A stretch of DNA of 64,000 nt from Orientallactaga sibirica (lineage: Eukaryota; Chordata; Mammalia; Rodentia; Dipodidae), in contig JAEOAD010000034.1 of NCBI GenBank assembly GCA_036365145.1, positions 22,372,001-22,436,000 of the forward strand, in the 5' to 3' direction. The position numbers were made by a program, and so were the translations under genes. Below the pieces are notes generated by a model, which was not told the origin of the DNA, ran no database searches, and saw only the letters and a list, made by a program, of their open reading frames with translations. The number at the start of each line of letters is the position of its first letter. The stretch's first letter is position 1. Below, in pieces: positions 53,420 through 64,000 of this stretch.

Positions 53420-54335
53420 ATTGTGTTACAGTGTACTTAACCATTTCCTGTCGCATTGGATCATCTGAGTGGCTTCAGTTTTTCATTATTAAAAACAACA
53501 CTACACTGAGCATCCTGGTATAGAAACCTTGTGCAAGTATATTGATATTTCTGTAGGATGGGTTCTAGTCCTGGTACTAAGCCAAAGGGTGGGCACATTG
53601 AAATTTTTCTCAATTAATGCCAAAGATTTCTCCCTGGAAGTTCTGTTTAAACCTTCACCAACATTTTGGATCTACCATTTTCCCCATTTTCCCTAACATA
53701 AATACATCAAACTTTTTCTTTACCAGATAGATAAAAACATCTATTCTTTAATATATGCTTACTTGATTATTAAGGACATTTTTGGTATATTTATTGGCAT
53801 CTACATCAATGTTTTCTTATGTTTCTTCTTCTGAGAATGAATTATTCCCTGATATTATTGGCCCATTTTTATTGAATTGTTGTCTTTTCCTTATTTACTT
53901 CATAAGAATAGTTAATCTTATATTTAAAAGCCCTCAGTCTATTGTATAGGTTGCAAATGTTTTCTCCTTACATCTCATGTGTCTTTCATCTTTATTTGCT
54001 GTTTATTTTTCTGAATAGAATTCTCAACTTGGGGGGCAGCCAATCTGTCAATCATTTCTTTTGTGGCTTCTGGGATTTCTGTCATGTTTGGAAAAGGCCT
54101 TCCTCCCCCCCATAATTATGGAAATATTTTTCTATATGACAATTTTGTTATTTTGTCCTTTATACTTATGTCTTGAATCCATCTGGAATTTATTACTGTT
54201 TGAGACCTGCAGAAAGATCTGACTGTATTTACTTCCAGATGCTTAGCAGTGGACCCAGCCTTGCGACTGAAAATCCACTCTATCCCTGCTCATCTTAAAA
54301 TTTTACTTTTGTTGAACACTAAGTTCTCACATGTT

Positions 54336-54338
<3 letters not shown>
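53420..54338 (-). mobile_element. old L1M 3' end region
   Basis: ATTATTAAAAACAACACTAC, CTAAGCCAAAGGGTGGGCAC, TTGGCCCATTTTTATTGAAT, GCAAATGTTTTCTCCTTACA, TGAATCCATCTGGAATTTAT are consecutive reverse L1M phrases. No coding frame. Confidence 0.8.
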
Positions 54339-54341
<3 letters not shown>

Positions 54342-54382
<41 letters not shown>

Positions 54383-54640
54383 CATACATGTGCTTTGTGC
54401 ACATGAATGTGGAGGCCAGAGGTCAATGTTGAACATCTTTCTCTATTGCTCCTCACTTTATTTTTCTTTTGAAACAGGCTCTCTCACTGAACCTAAAGCT
54501 CGCCAATTTGGCCAGACGAGTTGGCCAGTGAGCTCCAGGGATCCTCCTGTCTCCATCAGTGGTAGGGTTCCAGGTTTGTGCCACCACATCTGGATTTTAT
54601 GTGGGTTCTGGGATTCCATGCCATGGTTCCACACAGCCGT
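54342..54640 (-). mobile_element. B3-like SINE with (TG)n
   Basis: (TG)n at 54342-54379, GAATGTGGAGGCCAGAGGTC, GAGCTCCAGGGATCCTCCTG. A 162-codon frame crossing this and the L1 is an artefact of repeats. Confidence 0.8.
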
Positions 54641-54780
54641 CTCTAGATCTCCTAAGCCAGGGGTTCTCAATCTTTGCTTCACACGGACATCACCTGGCTG
54701 GTTTCAACCCCTCAGCCCAGGTTCCCACTCCAGATGAATCAAATCGGACTCATGGGGCATGTGATCAAGAAGGCAGCACT

Positions 54781-54995
54781 GGGTTGGAGGGATGGCTTAG
54801 CAGTTAAGGCACTGGCCTACAAAGCCAAAGGACCCAAGTTCGATTCCCCAGGACCCACATAAACCAAATGCACAAGGTGGTGCATGTGTCTGGAGTTCAC
54901 TTGCAGCAGCTAGAGGCCTTGGTATGTCCATTCTCTCTCTCTCTGCCTCTTTCTCTATCTCTCTCTCAAACAAACAAAAAATAAGAATTGATTTT
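54781..54995 (+). mobile_element. tRNA-derived SINE, imperfect TSD
   Basis: AAGGCAGCACTG at left (54770) against AATGGCAGCATTG at right (54999). Confidence 0.9.
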
Positions 54996-55009
54996 AAAAA
55001 ATGGCAGCA

Positions 55010-55135
55010 TTGAGCCGGGCGTGGTGGCGCATGCCTTTAACCCCAGCACTAGGGAGGCAAAGGTAGGAGAACTGCCATGAGTTCAAGGCCACCCTGAGAC
55101 TAGCCTGAGCTAGAGTGAGACCCTAACTTGAAAAA
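55010..55135 (+). mobile_element. B1 SINE, 14-bp TSD
   Basis: GAGCCGGGCGTGGTGGCGC head; lacks part of the TACATAGTGAATTCCAGG block. TSD AAAAAATGGCAGCA at 54996-55009 and 55136-55149. Confidence 0.93.
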
Positions 55136-55246
55136 AAAAAATGGCAGCACACCACAGCACTGGTTCTCCAGCCACAGTATCTCCACATCCCTGGGGAAGC
55201 ATGTGGCCAGGCAGACGCCCAGGCCCTGTTCTCTTTAAAACTGCCC

Positions 55247-55700
55247 TATGTGCAGTGGGTTCTCTAGAGAAAACAAACCAATAGAATGCAGATAAACTAT
55301 AAAAGGGCTTTTTAGATTGGCTTACACAACAGGGACCAGGTAATGTAACAATGGCTGTCTGTACTCAGGAAAGGCTGAGAAGCTGGTCGCTGCTCAGTCC
55401 ATGAAGCTAGATGACTCAGCAGCCCCAATCCAGTGCTGAAGGTTAGAAGGGCCCTGGTATTTAGGGCGCACTGGAAGGCCAAAGAAGCTGGAGTCTGGTG
55501 TCAACATTCTCTTAGAAAGAAGTGAAGTCAGGCTGCCAGTGGAATGGTACCACCCACTTAAAGGAAGGTCTTCTTCCCCCCTTAGTTAATCTTTTATACA
55601 AACACCTTCATAGACTTATATGTCTCTAGGTGTTTCCAAAGCTTGACAAGTTGGCAGTCACAGCCTGTCCCTTCTCTAGCTGCTTTGCAGGTGATTCTGG
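55247..55700 (-). mobile_element. LTR-type repeat (38545 family)
   Basis: GGTTCTCTAGAGAAAACAAA, CCAATAGAATGCAGATAAAC, and a GACAAGTTGGCAGTCACAGC end. Confidence 0.55.
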
Positions 55701-55874
55701 CACACCAAAGTCTAACAGGACCTGCTCCAGACTTCTTTAACCCTTAAGACAACCACAGGTCAAGAGACAACCAGTGCTCCACTAAATCTGGGATGAGGCT
55801 GGTTTTCAGAGCTGCCTGGGCACTTTGAAGTCATTTGGGGGGAGAGGGGTCACTAGGAAAAAGTACCTGAGAAA

Positions 55875-56096
55875 GGCTGGAGAGATGGCTTAACAGATAA
55901 GGAGCTTGCCAGATAAGCCTAAGGACCCAGGTTCGAGTCCCCAGTTCCCACGTAAGCCAGATGCACAAGGTGGTGCATGCATCTGGAGGTCATTTGCAGT
56001 GGCTGGAGGTCCTGGCCCACCCATTGTCTTTCTCTACATCTGCCTCTTTCTCTCTCTTTCTCTCAGCTGAATAAATAAAATATTTTTAAATATTTG
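55875..56096 (+). mobile_element. tRNA-derived SINE
   Basis: Full copy with a well-kept B box (GGTTCGAGTCC). TSD not clear. Confidence 0.93.
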
Positions 56097-56735
56097 AGAA
56101 AAACAATTAATAGAAGTGAGAATTTATTTTGGTTTGTAGCCTTCAAGGTTTGAGTCTATCCATGCTGGCCATTTCCCTTGCTCTTGGATCCATGGAGAGG
56201 GAGAGCCTGATGGTGGAAGGTGTGGTGAAGTGCATCTGCTCACCTCATGGCAGCCATGAAGCAGAAACACAGTATCTGAGGCTCGTGGCTTTCTCCTTCT
56301 TTCCTCTTTGATTCCATGCAGACCTGCAGCGATGGGAAGATGGTTACTGGCTGTCAACACAACAGGATTTAGAGTCATGATGGAAACAAATCTCTTGACA
56401 AATCAGGGAGTTGCTAGATTAGATTAATTGAGGTAGGAAGACCCACCCTGTGGGCAGCACTATTCTACGGGCTGAGGTCCCAGACTACATAAAAAAGAGA
56501 GAGCTTGCTGAGAACCAGTATTCATGACTCTGTTTCCTCACTGTAGACTGAATGTGAACAGCTGCCTCAAGCTCCTGCCACCATGCTTTCCTTGCCGTAG
56601 TGGACTATGATACAGAAGTGTAAGCTGAGCTCTCTCTTAGCTGGCTCCTGAACTTCAAGCTACTGGCCAGCTTCCCTTGTCTCAGCCCAGAGATGAAGGG
56701 AGATGCCCTCCCCCTTACTCACACATGAACCTACT

Positions 56736-56951
56736 TTTTAAAATATTTTATTTATTTATTTATTGAAAGAGAGCAAGAGGCAGAGAGAGAGAGAGCGAAT
56801 GGGTGTGCCAGGGCCTCTAGCCATTGCAAACAAACTCCAAACAAATGTGCCACCTTGTGCATCTGGCTTATGTGTAGGTTCTGGGGAATTGAACCTGGGT
56901 CCTTGGGCTTCACAGGCAAGTGCCTTAACTGCTAAGCCATCTCCTCCAGCC
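56736..56951 (-). mobile_element. tRNA-derived SINE
   Basis: Reverse copy with the tail word AAAATATTTTATTTATTTAT at left and CTCCTCCAGCC at right. Confidence 0.92.
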
Positions 56952-57068
56952 ACCACATGGGCTTTCTACCCCCCTTGTGCCCTCCACATGGCAGGACCTC
57001 TCTGCACTTTCTTCTCTTTCCTTCTTTTAATCTAATAATGTCTCTCTAAACTTAGAAGAAGGAGGAGG

Positions 57069-57175
<107 letters not shown>

Positions 57176-57264
57176 GAGAACTGTAAGCTGAAATAAACCC
57201 TTTCCTTCCATAAGCTGCTTCTGCTCTGGTATTGTTCCAGGAAGAGAAAGTAATTGATGCAGAT

Positions 57265-59360
57265 GGTGTCCATGTTCGGCGGGGGGGGTGGGTCTTACTA
57301 ATTCAGTTAATCCTTTCTGGAAACGCTCTCACAGAAACTCCCAGAGGTGTGCTTCTCAAGTCAAGAAAGTTGACTGTAAAGATTCGTCAGACCACCTCAC
57401 ACCTAGGGCTGGACAGCCCACTGGACCAGTTGTTCAGGGCCTGGCCTGCAGGGGAACTTCCTTTCCTGAGGGTCCAGGGGAAGTCCCTTAGGGTCACCAT
57501 CCAGTGCACATGCTCCCAAGGGACGCCCAGCCACGCCCAGCCAGCCCTAACAATGCCCAAGCCAGGGCTAACTACACACTGAGTCCCAGCAAAGCTAGGG
57601 ATGGGAAAGAGCTACTCCGGTATAATGAGGAATTCTGTATTGCCTGTCGTTTCTCCCCACAACCCAGCCCCGTTATTACCAGCCCTCAAATTCGTTCCTC
57701 CTGGGAGTCATCCACTCAGCAGGAAGGTAGGGCATGTCTGTGACTCCACTCGGTGATCACGCACCCAGGGGCCCAGGGAGCAGGGCCCGCTCTGCTTTGT
57801 TCTGTTTACTTTAAGCATCCACACCCCCAAAGCAATTATTTTTCATGATTTCAACACAAATCACCCACTTCAGCCCTGATTTTGCCAACGCTGTGCGCTC
57901 AGCTAGGGGTAACCCACTTTGCCCCTCCCCTGGCCCTTCACTGCCCTGAAGAGTCCTGCCCTGTCCCACCGGCAGGGGACTCTTGACCTTAGCACCTTAG
58001 AGGCCCATTGGAACTACCTGCTGAGCTTTGTAAAAAAAAGTCTGAAGTTGAAGTCACCCCCCCAGTGGGTGGGGCCTGGCTTTGAGAATTGTGACAGCTC
58101 AGCTTGGTGGGAGCTCCTATGTGCTGCTGGGGGTGAGGCCAATTGAATTCTAAGCTAAGCCCAGATACTACTGTTCTGGAAAGTGGTCTCTAATTTCATC
58201 AGTTCCCACTGGGACATAAATACATACCATAGCGATTTTCTTGTAAACAAAAATGTTACCTTTGTTCATTTTGGAATAGGTTCAAATACAATGAACCTTT
58301 AAAAAGTGCAGAGGGGTAGAGGCGGTCCTCCTACCTCCCTGCTCTCCACTGCATCGCGGCCCCTCCTGCTTTCTGAAAGCTCTGGGCATGACTCAGGGAC
58401 CAGAATCCACAGCCCCAGAGTCATCTGGGATTTGAAGCCTGCTCCAGTCCTGGCCTTCTCACATGATCTAGTCATTGCCTTTCCAACCTGTCTTTCTGAA
58501 CAGTCTCTCTGTTTGCCACCAAGATGCTACTTAAATGTCACCTTGAACCTTAAGCCTTCCTCAGACTCCCCAGAAGGACACAAATGAGCAGCGTTTGGGC
58601 CCAGCTGTGTCAGGAACATGTTCCCAGGCACTCCATATAAATGGGGGGAGAGGTGGCAGGTCCAAGGGCCATAGGGGCAAAAGCAGGACAAGCGACAGAA
58701 ACACAGCAGGGCTCCCTCAAGGTTCCACAGAGTGAATGGAGCCACTGAAGGCATCTTGAGGAGCCCTTGACCAGCCATGTGGGAGTAGTGCAGGCACCAT
58801 GACCCTTCACAGTGCACCATCTTGGCGTTCCGAGATCTGAAATGCGGTGACCAAAGCAAGGCTGTCCACTCCAAATCTCCTCCCTGGTGAAGAAAGGGAG
58901 ACTGAGGCTTAGGAGGGGAAGGGCATTGTCCACTCTGGGAGGCCTTGAGCCTGAGGCCATGCAGCGGGGCTCTTCAGAACATGTTTGTGAGGAGGCCTGT
59001 GTCCGACACTGAGATCCGTTTAGCAGTGTAGGGGCAATGATTGATGGGTCTGATGAATACATCTCCATTAATATTGAAATTTATACACATCTCACCCAGG
59101 GAAGGAGCTCACTGTGAGCAGCTCATTTAGTATTCACAGCTGGGATCTGAGAGTCTGGCCTCTAGACTGAAAGCTGAAATCTAGGGGCACTGTCCCAAAA
59201 GCAGATTCTGGTCATAAAGACTTCATTTGGAAATGGCCCTCTGCTTCATTCACATGTGACTTGGGAAAAGTGTCAACTCCTCTGAACCATATACTAGGAC
59301 TCAGATCATAACAAGATGACCCAGCTCAGAAGCTCTTAACATACATAGTTTTCTTTCTGT
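57265..59360. other. 2.1 kb repeat-poor sequence; no confirmed gene
   Basis: Moderately GC-rich unique DNA. 57995-58108 (GGAACTACCTGCTGAGCTTT; GTGGGTGGGGCCTGGC) is a MER5A-like relic. 57800-57890 (CAAAGCAATTATTTTTCATG) has an AT-rich conserved-element look. Frames of 152 codons (59068-58610, -) and 116 codons (57232-57582, +) have no recognisable domain. Confidence 0.4.
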
Positions 59361-59362
59361 TT

Positions 59363-59450
59363 TTTTTTTTTTTTTTTCTGTACTGAAGATCAAATCTGGA
59401 TCAAACAAATGCTCGGGAATATTCCTGCACTGAACTGTCCCTAGCCCTAA
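59363..59450 (-). mobile_element. ID/B4 SINE fragment
   Basis: T17 run, CTGTACTGAAGATCAAATCT, GAACTGTCCCTAGCCCT: reverse ID. Confidence 0.65.
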
Positions 59451-59461
59451 CAGATATTTTG

Positions 59462-59700
59462 AAGGGCCATTTTCAGTCAGGGGCTGTAATTGGTGCTAAG
59501 AATATAGCAAAATCACAGTTGACAGGCCCCCTGTTCTCCTGTGGCTTATTGTCACATGGAGCAGACACACTGTCAAGGAAACAAACAAAGAAAAAAAAAG
59601 GCACGGCTTCTGAGCAATACCATGAAGGAACAAGCAGGGTGTTGTAACAGGCACCAGGCTGGCAGCAGTTCATTTAGATGTGTATTTAGTGATGGCCTGT
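59462..59700 (+). mobile_element. ancient L2-era repeat relic
   Basis: GTGCTAAGAATATAGCAAAA, CCCTGTTCTCCTGTGGCTTA, and an AAACAAACAAAGAAAAAAAA stretch follow the 'event in an old L2-type 3' region' wording. Confidence 0.45.
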
Positions 59701-59761
59701 GAGCCCTAAACACGTGTGCACTAGGCTAGGCCCTTTTGTTTTTTCTTCTGAGGAAAGTCCA

Positions 59762-59978
59762 ACAGACTGGCCATTTTTTTATGAGAGAGAATTGGCACAC
59801 CAGGGCCTCCAGCCACTGTAATCAAACTCCAGACGTGTGTGCTGCCTTGTTTGCACATGCAACCACATGTACACACATCACCTCGTGCATCTGTCTTGCG
59901 TGGGATCTGGTGAGTCAAACATGGGTCCTTAGACTTCGCAGACAAGCGCCTTAACCACTAAGCAATCTCTCCAGCCCT
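59762..59978 (-). mobile_element. tRNA-derived SINE, long variant A
   Basis: Reverse copy with the extra GCACATGCAACCACATGTAC unit; the CT region is very short. Confidence 0.9.
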
Positions 59979-60124
59979 GCCTGATAGAGTCTAGATGCAA
60001 AACCTCAAAGGGCTAGTGACACAAGGAACCAGAACCAGACATGGCATGTGGGTGAGCATGCATGTTCCCTGGGGTTTTGTCTCTGTAAACTCAGATGTTG
60101 AGTTTCTGAGGTCCATCTCCATTA

Positions 60125-60240
60125 TTCTCTAGCTGTAAAATCCAAGACAAGGTACTTTGTCCTTCTGGGCCCAGTTCCTTATCTGTACATTGATGGCACA
60201 AGTACCACTCCACAGCATCAATCTAATCTCTGAGGACTAG
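60125..60240 (+). mobile_element. possible MIR relic
   Basis: GGTACTTTGTCCTTCTGGGC, CCAGTTCCTTATCTGTACAT: MIR-like core. Confidence 0.6.
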
Positions 60241-60950
60241 ATACATTTGCAGGTGTGACTGTGCCTGGCTGTGAGTGTCTTCCTCCTCAGATGCTTAGAG
60301 GGTGTCCTCATGACACTGGGCTTTGAGGATCCTCTTAGCTTTGTTCCCCAGAAGCAAAACTTAGGGGGAGAGCAAAGGAGACACCTTCTGATGTGGAGAC
60401 AATAGAAGGGTGTGCTGCTAAGGCCACTGGCATTCTTAGTAGTACAGCCTGACTTCCGCAGTGCAGGACACAACCTCATTTGTCCCACGTTGGGGTTCAG
60501 CGTTGGGTATTTATGTACCAACTCCCCTCCGTCATGGATGGAAGGCTATGGCCATGGAAGGTAGGGAAGAGTGTCCATTTCCAACAGGCCTGTCCTCCAA
60601 CTTGGTGGCCTCAGAAAGCCTTCAGGCATGCAGATACCAGGAGCTGGAGCTATCCTTGCAGGGGTGCTGCTAAGGACATACTGGTGGGTGCCAGAGAGCC
60701 CCAAACAGAACTAGGGGGCAGTAGAGAGCTGTCAGGAAAGCAAGGGACCAGCAAGACTTTAGCCTCCAGGGTCTGAAGCCAGAATACTAAGGAAGTGGGA
60801 GTCTTCTCTCTGAGTTCTGTGGGCAGTGGGCAGCCCCTGTAAGTGTCTGAGGAGTGGAGTTTGTACTACAGCTATGAAACGGTCCCACGATTGAGATGTG
60901 AGACTACTCATCCTCAACTGTTCCTGGCTTCTGCTGAACCTGGCCCTGTG
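60241..60950. other. no gene seen; unique sequence
   Basis: Short open frames only; no domains, no clear repeats. Confidence 0.45.
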
Positions 60951-60955
60951 TGGCC

Positions 60956-61355
60956 CTTAATCTTCACTGTCAACTGGATTGAATTGAGAATGACCTAAAA
61001 GATTGGATGTTGTCTGTAAGAATGTTCCAGACAGGATTAACCAAGCAAGAAAGATCTGCCCTAAATGTAGGTGGCACTGTCCCATGGGCTGGAGACTTGA
61101 AGGATGAAAAAAGGAAAGAGTAAAAATCATGCTGAGCATCAGCATTTCTCTCTCTCTCTCTCTCTCTCTCTCCTTCATTGTCTAGAAGATATACTCAACC
61201 CACCATATTCTCTGACAGCCATGGAGCTGCCAGACCTTCCTGGCCATGATGGACTGTAAGCCCTCAAACTATGAGCCAAAATAAATCTTTTTTCTTTAAG
61301 TTGACTCTTGGCAGGTATTTTGTGACAGTGGAAAGAAAAGTAACTAAGTCACCCT
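60956..61355 (+). mobile_element. MaLR-like LTR
   Basis: ATCTTCACTGTCAACTGGAT, GGAGACTTGAAGGATGAAAA, (CT)n at 61146-61171, GAGCCAAAATAAATCTTTTT, AAAGAAAAGTAACTAAG. A complete-looking copy. Confidence 0.65.
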
Positions 61356-61439
61356 GACCCTGCTGTGTTTGCTCCATGGCCTGGAACCTGGTTAAAAGTC
61401 AGGACTAAAGGTGCAAACTCCAAAGACAGCTTAGAAAGA

Positions 61440-61570
61440 ATATGCCAAAAACTCTAGGAGTGGTGGTCTCCACCTATAATCCTAATATCCAAGATGCTGA
61501 AACAGGAGTAATATGAGGTCAAGGCCAGCCTGAGATACATACAGAAATTGTTCATTAAAAAAAGAGGAAG
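61440..61570 (+). mobile_element. old B1 SINE
   Basis: CACCTATAATCCTAATATCC, GAGGTCAAGGCCAGCCTGAG, A-rich end. Confidence 0.7.
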
Positions 61571-61571
61571 A

Positions 61572-61860
61572 GGGCTGGAGAGATGGCTTGGCAGTTAAGG
61601 TGCCTGCCTGCCAAGCCTAAGAACCCTGATTCCAATCTCCAGGTCCCACGTTTAGCCAGTAGCAAAAAGTGATGCAAGCATGCAATGCTGTGCTTGCCTG
61701 TTCATTCCACTGAGAGGCTGCTGGCATGCCCATCTGTGAGTTTGTTCGAGAAAAAAAAGAAGAAGAAGAAAGGAAGGAAAGAAAGATAGAAAGAGAAGGA
61801 ACAAGGGAGGGAAGAAAGGAAAAAAGGAAGGGAGGGAGGGGAGAAGGAAAGAAGACAATA
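61572..61860 (+). mobile_element. tRNA-derived SINE, long variant B, purine tail
   Basis: Head GGGCTGGAGAGATGGCTTGG; extra GATGCAAGCATGCAATGCTG segment; GAGAGGCTGCTGGCATGCCC. The usual CT region is absent and the tail is a 110-bp GAA/GGAA-rich tract (61750-61860). Confidence 0.9.
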
Positions 61861-61899
61861 AGAGAAGTCAAGAAACCACCTGTGAATCACAACACCCTG

Positions 61900-62410
61900 G
61901 ACCTTTAGGGACATTCTCCAGTGACAGCAGATCCTGCACTTACGATCCCAGGATGGTCCTGACTGATGAGTGAGTCAGTTTTGCATGGTAGGGCTGGAAC
62001 TGAATCCCTCTGTGCAATAGGTCAAGGCAGTCTTTTCTGCCCCTCGCCCATTCTTCATCTGAACAGATGTCAAGCAACTATTTAAGGTTATTGTTTGAAA
62101 GGATGGCCACACTGCTGGCATTCCAAGTCATTCATAGGCCTCAGCTGTTTCCTGGCACTGGCCATGAGCAAATACAAGCAGAGTCCCTTTGAGCAGCTCC
62201 AGGCCCTGAACTGGTGTGGCCATGGTGCCAGGTCCCATTCCATTCTCTCTATCACTACAGGATGACAGGGACCGTGCCCACCATCCACAGGAGGTGAAGA
62301 GAGGCGAAGAGGAGTCAGTCCCAGTGGCAGAGCTTGGATTAAGACTCGGGGGGTGGGAGACTCAAATACTTTAGATTAAGGACTTCTGATTTCCCAAAGG
62401 TAAGTGTCAC
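61900..62410. other. no gene seen; unique sequence
   Basis: No repeat or exon recognised. Confidence 0.45.
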
Positions 62411-62564
62411 AAAAAAAAAAAGTTTTTTCAAGGTAGGGTCTCACTCTAGCCCAGGCTGACCTGGAATTCACTATGTAGTCTTAGGGTGGCCTCAAATTCA
62501 CAGTGATCCTCCTACCTCTGCCTCCCGAGGGCTGGGATTAAGAAGTGCACCACCACGCCCGGCT
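62411..62564 (-). mobile_element. B1 SINE
   Basis: AGGTAGGGTCTCACTCTAGC to CACCACCACGCCCGGC. The A11 run at its left is oddly A rather than T, so the tail has been altered. Confidence 0.92.
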
Positions 62565-62995
62565 TTCACGATAATTGTATAGGAGCTGGGAACCCTGCTG
62601 GAGAGGGAGGGCATTGCCATCGGGTGAATCTTGGGGAGAAGAAGGAAGAGAGTCCAGAAGCTAGCCAACTCCTGAGTACCTAGCTCAGGATTTACAGAGG
62701 AGACACCAAACTGGGAGAAAGAGAGCAAGACTGAATCACACTGGGAACCTAAAGTGTTGAGTGCTGCCTGGTGGTCTGCAGGGACACCTAGAAGAAAGTG
62801 AGGGCTGCCAGCACTTCTGTTAATAGCACCATTTTGTTGCCATGAGCAGCCAGAGCTGTGGAAGACCGTCAGAACCAGAAGCCAGGAAGATGACGGGTGG
62901 AACTGTGTCTCCAGAAGCTACAGCACCGCCCCCCAGTACCCTTCCAGAACCCCTACACACAGGCAGCCTGTGCTGCATTTTGGGACCCACACCCC
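62565..62995. other. no gene seen; unique sequence
   Basis: No repeat or exon recognised. Confidence 0.45.
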
Positions 62996-62999
62996 AGCA

Positions 63000-63235
63000 C
63001 ATAAGTGCATGTGAATGTGCATGTGCATGCATGTGTGCCTGCAAGCATGCACAGCTCTGTGAGGGCATATGTGCACATTATGAATGTGTGTGTTCTGCTT
63101 TTACATTTGGTGAATGACACACTATGCACAAGAACAAATGTCTATGTGTACATGTGTGCATTTAGGGCATATCTGTGTGCTCATGTATGTGCTTGTATGC
63201 AGATGTGTGTGTTTGTACCTGTGCATATGATTGGG
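63000..63235 (+). repeat. TG-rich degenerate tract
   Basis: Interrupted TGTG/TGCATG repeats; possibly the decayed CA/TG tail of a B3. Open frames with CACAC/VCVC composition here are artefacts. Confidence 0.6.
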
Positions 63236-63549
63236 AGACTGTCTTGCTTGCCTTGCCAATGTGAGTGACAACTCGACGTGTGAGGGCAGCACACACAGGT
63301 CAAGTTCTTCATGTTTTGTTTACTGTAACCCATAGTGGATGCTGACATTGAACTAAGTCAAGGCTATAAATGGGTTCTTGCAGTTGCTCACGAATCCATC
63401 AGGAAACAAAGAATCTAGGTGCTGAGTGTTAACAGGACTATTTCCTGCCAGGAGAACAGGAAGTGTTTCCCTCCTGCAGGAATCAGTGCTTCCTCTCCTC
63501 TCATTTCTGGTTCTCCTGCAGCTCCAGGATTCGCTCTTCCATTAACTCC

Positions 63550-64000
63550 CCTTCCCTGTGTCCGCCAATCACAAACCTACCTACTGTCTTTGTAGATTTG
63601 CTTCTCCTGGGCATTTGCATAAATGGAGAAGTACCTTGGGTGGCCCTTTGTGTTCAGCTTCTCATGTAGGATGTTTTCAGAGTTCTTCCATCTCATCTCA
63701 TAGCCCAGATCAGAATTTATTCCTTTCCAGCACCAAGCAACACTCTTATCATGTGAACAAAACACATTTCACTTATCTATTCATCTGCTGATTGTAATTC
63801 GGATTGTTTTTGTCCACTTTTTGGCTATAAGGGCTAATTCAGGTTGTTTTGGTCCACTTTTTGGCTATAGATAAACATTTGTTTACAAGTTTTTGTGTAG
63901 TGATATGTTCTCATTTCTCTTGGATGGATATAAGGCATGGACTTTCTGGGTCAAGTAGAAACTCTATGCTTACCTCTCTGGGTAACCAACTGTTCTCTGA
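63550..64000 (-). mobile_element. old L1 3' end, continues past the window
   Basis: TTCACTTATCTATTCATCTG, GTCCACTTTTTGGCTATA, ACAAGTTTTTGTGTAGTGAT, ACTTTCTGGGTCAAGTAGAA: reverse L1 3'-region phrases. Contains a 40-bp tandem duplication (63795-63874). Confidence 0.75.

Larger units (their letters stand above)
54655..55235 (+). mobile_element. MER5A-like hAT relic, interrupted by SINE and B1
   Basis: AGGGGTTCTCAATCTTTGCT and GACATCACCTGGCTGGTTTC at left; AGCACTGGTTCTCCAGCC, GTATCTCCACATCCCTGGGG and CAGACGCCCAGGCCCTG at right (from 55141). Confidence 0.6.

Noticed and set aside
54249..54737. Longest open frame in the window, 162 codons
   Set aside because: It crosses an old L1, a (TG)n tract (giving a VCVCVC run) and a B3 SINE; no protein signal.
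58610..59068. Minus-strand frame of 152 codons
   Set aside because: No recognisable domain, overlapping competing frames, and no splice or promoter context. Consistent with chance in GC-richer DNA.

Overview
This 64 kb window looks like rodent nuclear DNA. It is repeat-dense, and I could not support any functional gene in it. The dominant repeat is a tRNA-derived (B2-like) SINE of about 200-250 bp, present in roughly 45 complete or partial copies on both strands. Its head reads GGCTGGAGAGATGGCTTAG and carries pol III A- and B-box matches. Its body is diagnostic (GCCAGATGCACAAGG, then a block ending GCAGTGGCTGGAGGCCCTGG), followed by a CT-rich stretch and an AAATAAATAAA tail. From memory this type, and the accompanying B1 variant with the GAGGCCACCCTGAGACTAC block, is typical of jerboas (Dipodidae, e.g. 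Jaculus). I could not run a search, so the family-level call is an inference; B1, B3-like, B4/ID and MaLR repeats independently support a rodent.

Layout. 0.5-1.6 kb: a 5'-truncated L1 with a perfect target-site duplication (TSD). 2.5-6.3 kb: SINEs, a B3 and a MaLR-like LTR. 6.3-10.4 kb: repeat-poor, with ancient L2/MIR relics and the best candidate conserved noncoding block (7.3-7.96 kb). 10.4-23.5 kb: mixed B1/B3/SINE, a Tigger/MER2-type DNA transposon fossil, SINE-in-SINE pairs, head-to-head LTRs and two old L1M pieces. 23.8-24.2 kb: a possible processed retrocopy. 25.1-30.9 kb: a MaLR provirus remnant followed by a large L1 (+) with endonuclease, RT-end and C-terminal ORF2 pieces and a long 3' UTR, peppered with nested insertions. 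31-34.2 kb: B4 and several MaLR-like LTRs. 34.2-38.2 kb: an old L1 (-) broken up by B1, B3, B4, SINEs and a poly(T)-headed insert. 38.2-41.5 kb: LTRs and a tandemly duplicated SINE array. 42-46.6 kb: a dense B1/B3/B4/SINE cluster. 47.5-49.1 kb and 57.3-60.9 kb: repeat-poor unique sequence. 49-57.3 kb: LTR-type repeats, L1M (-), MER5A and B3. 61-64 kb: SINE/B1, TG-rich DNA and the 3' end of another L1 (-).

No gene set works together here. The only coding-like sequences are decayed L1 ORF2 pieces and one short unidentified ORF beside a poly(T) run. The interest lies in insertion chronology (L1, then SINE, then LTR), SINE subfamily structure, SINE dimers and tandem copies, two possible retrocopies, and a few repeat-free blocks that may be regulatory. 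Repeat family names come from recognition by eye, not from RepeatMasker.
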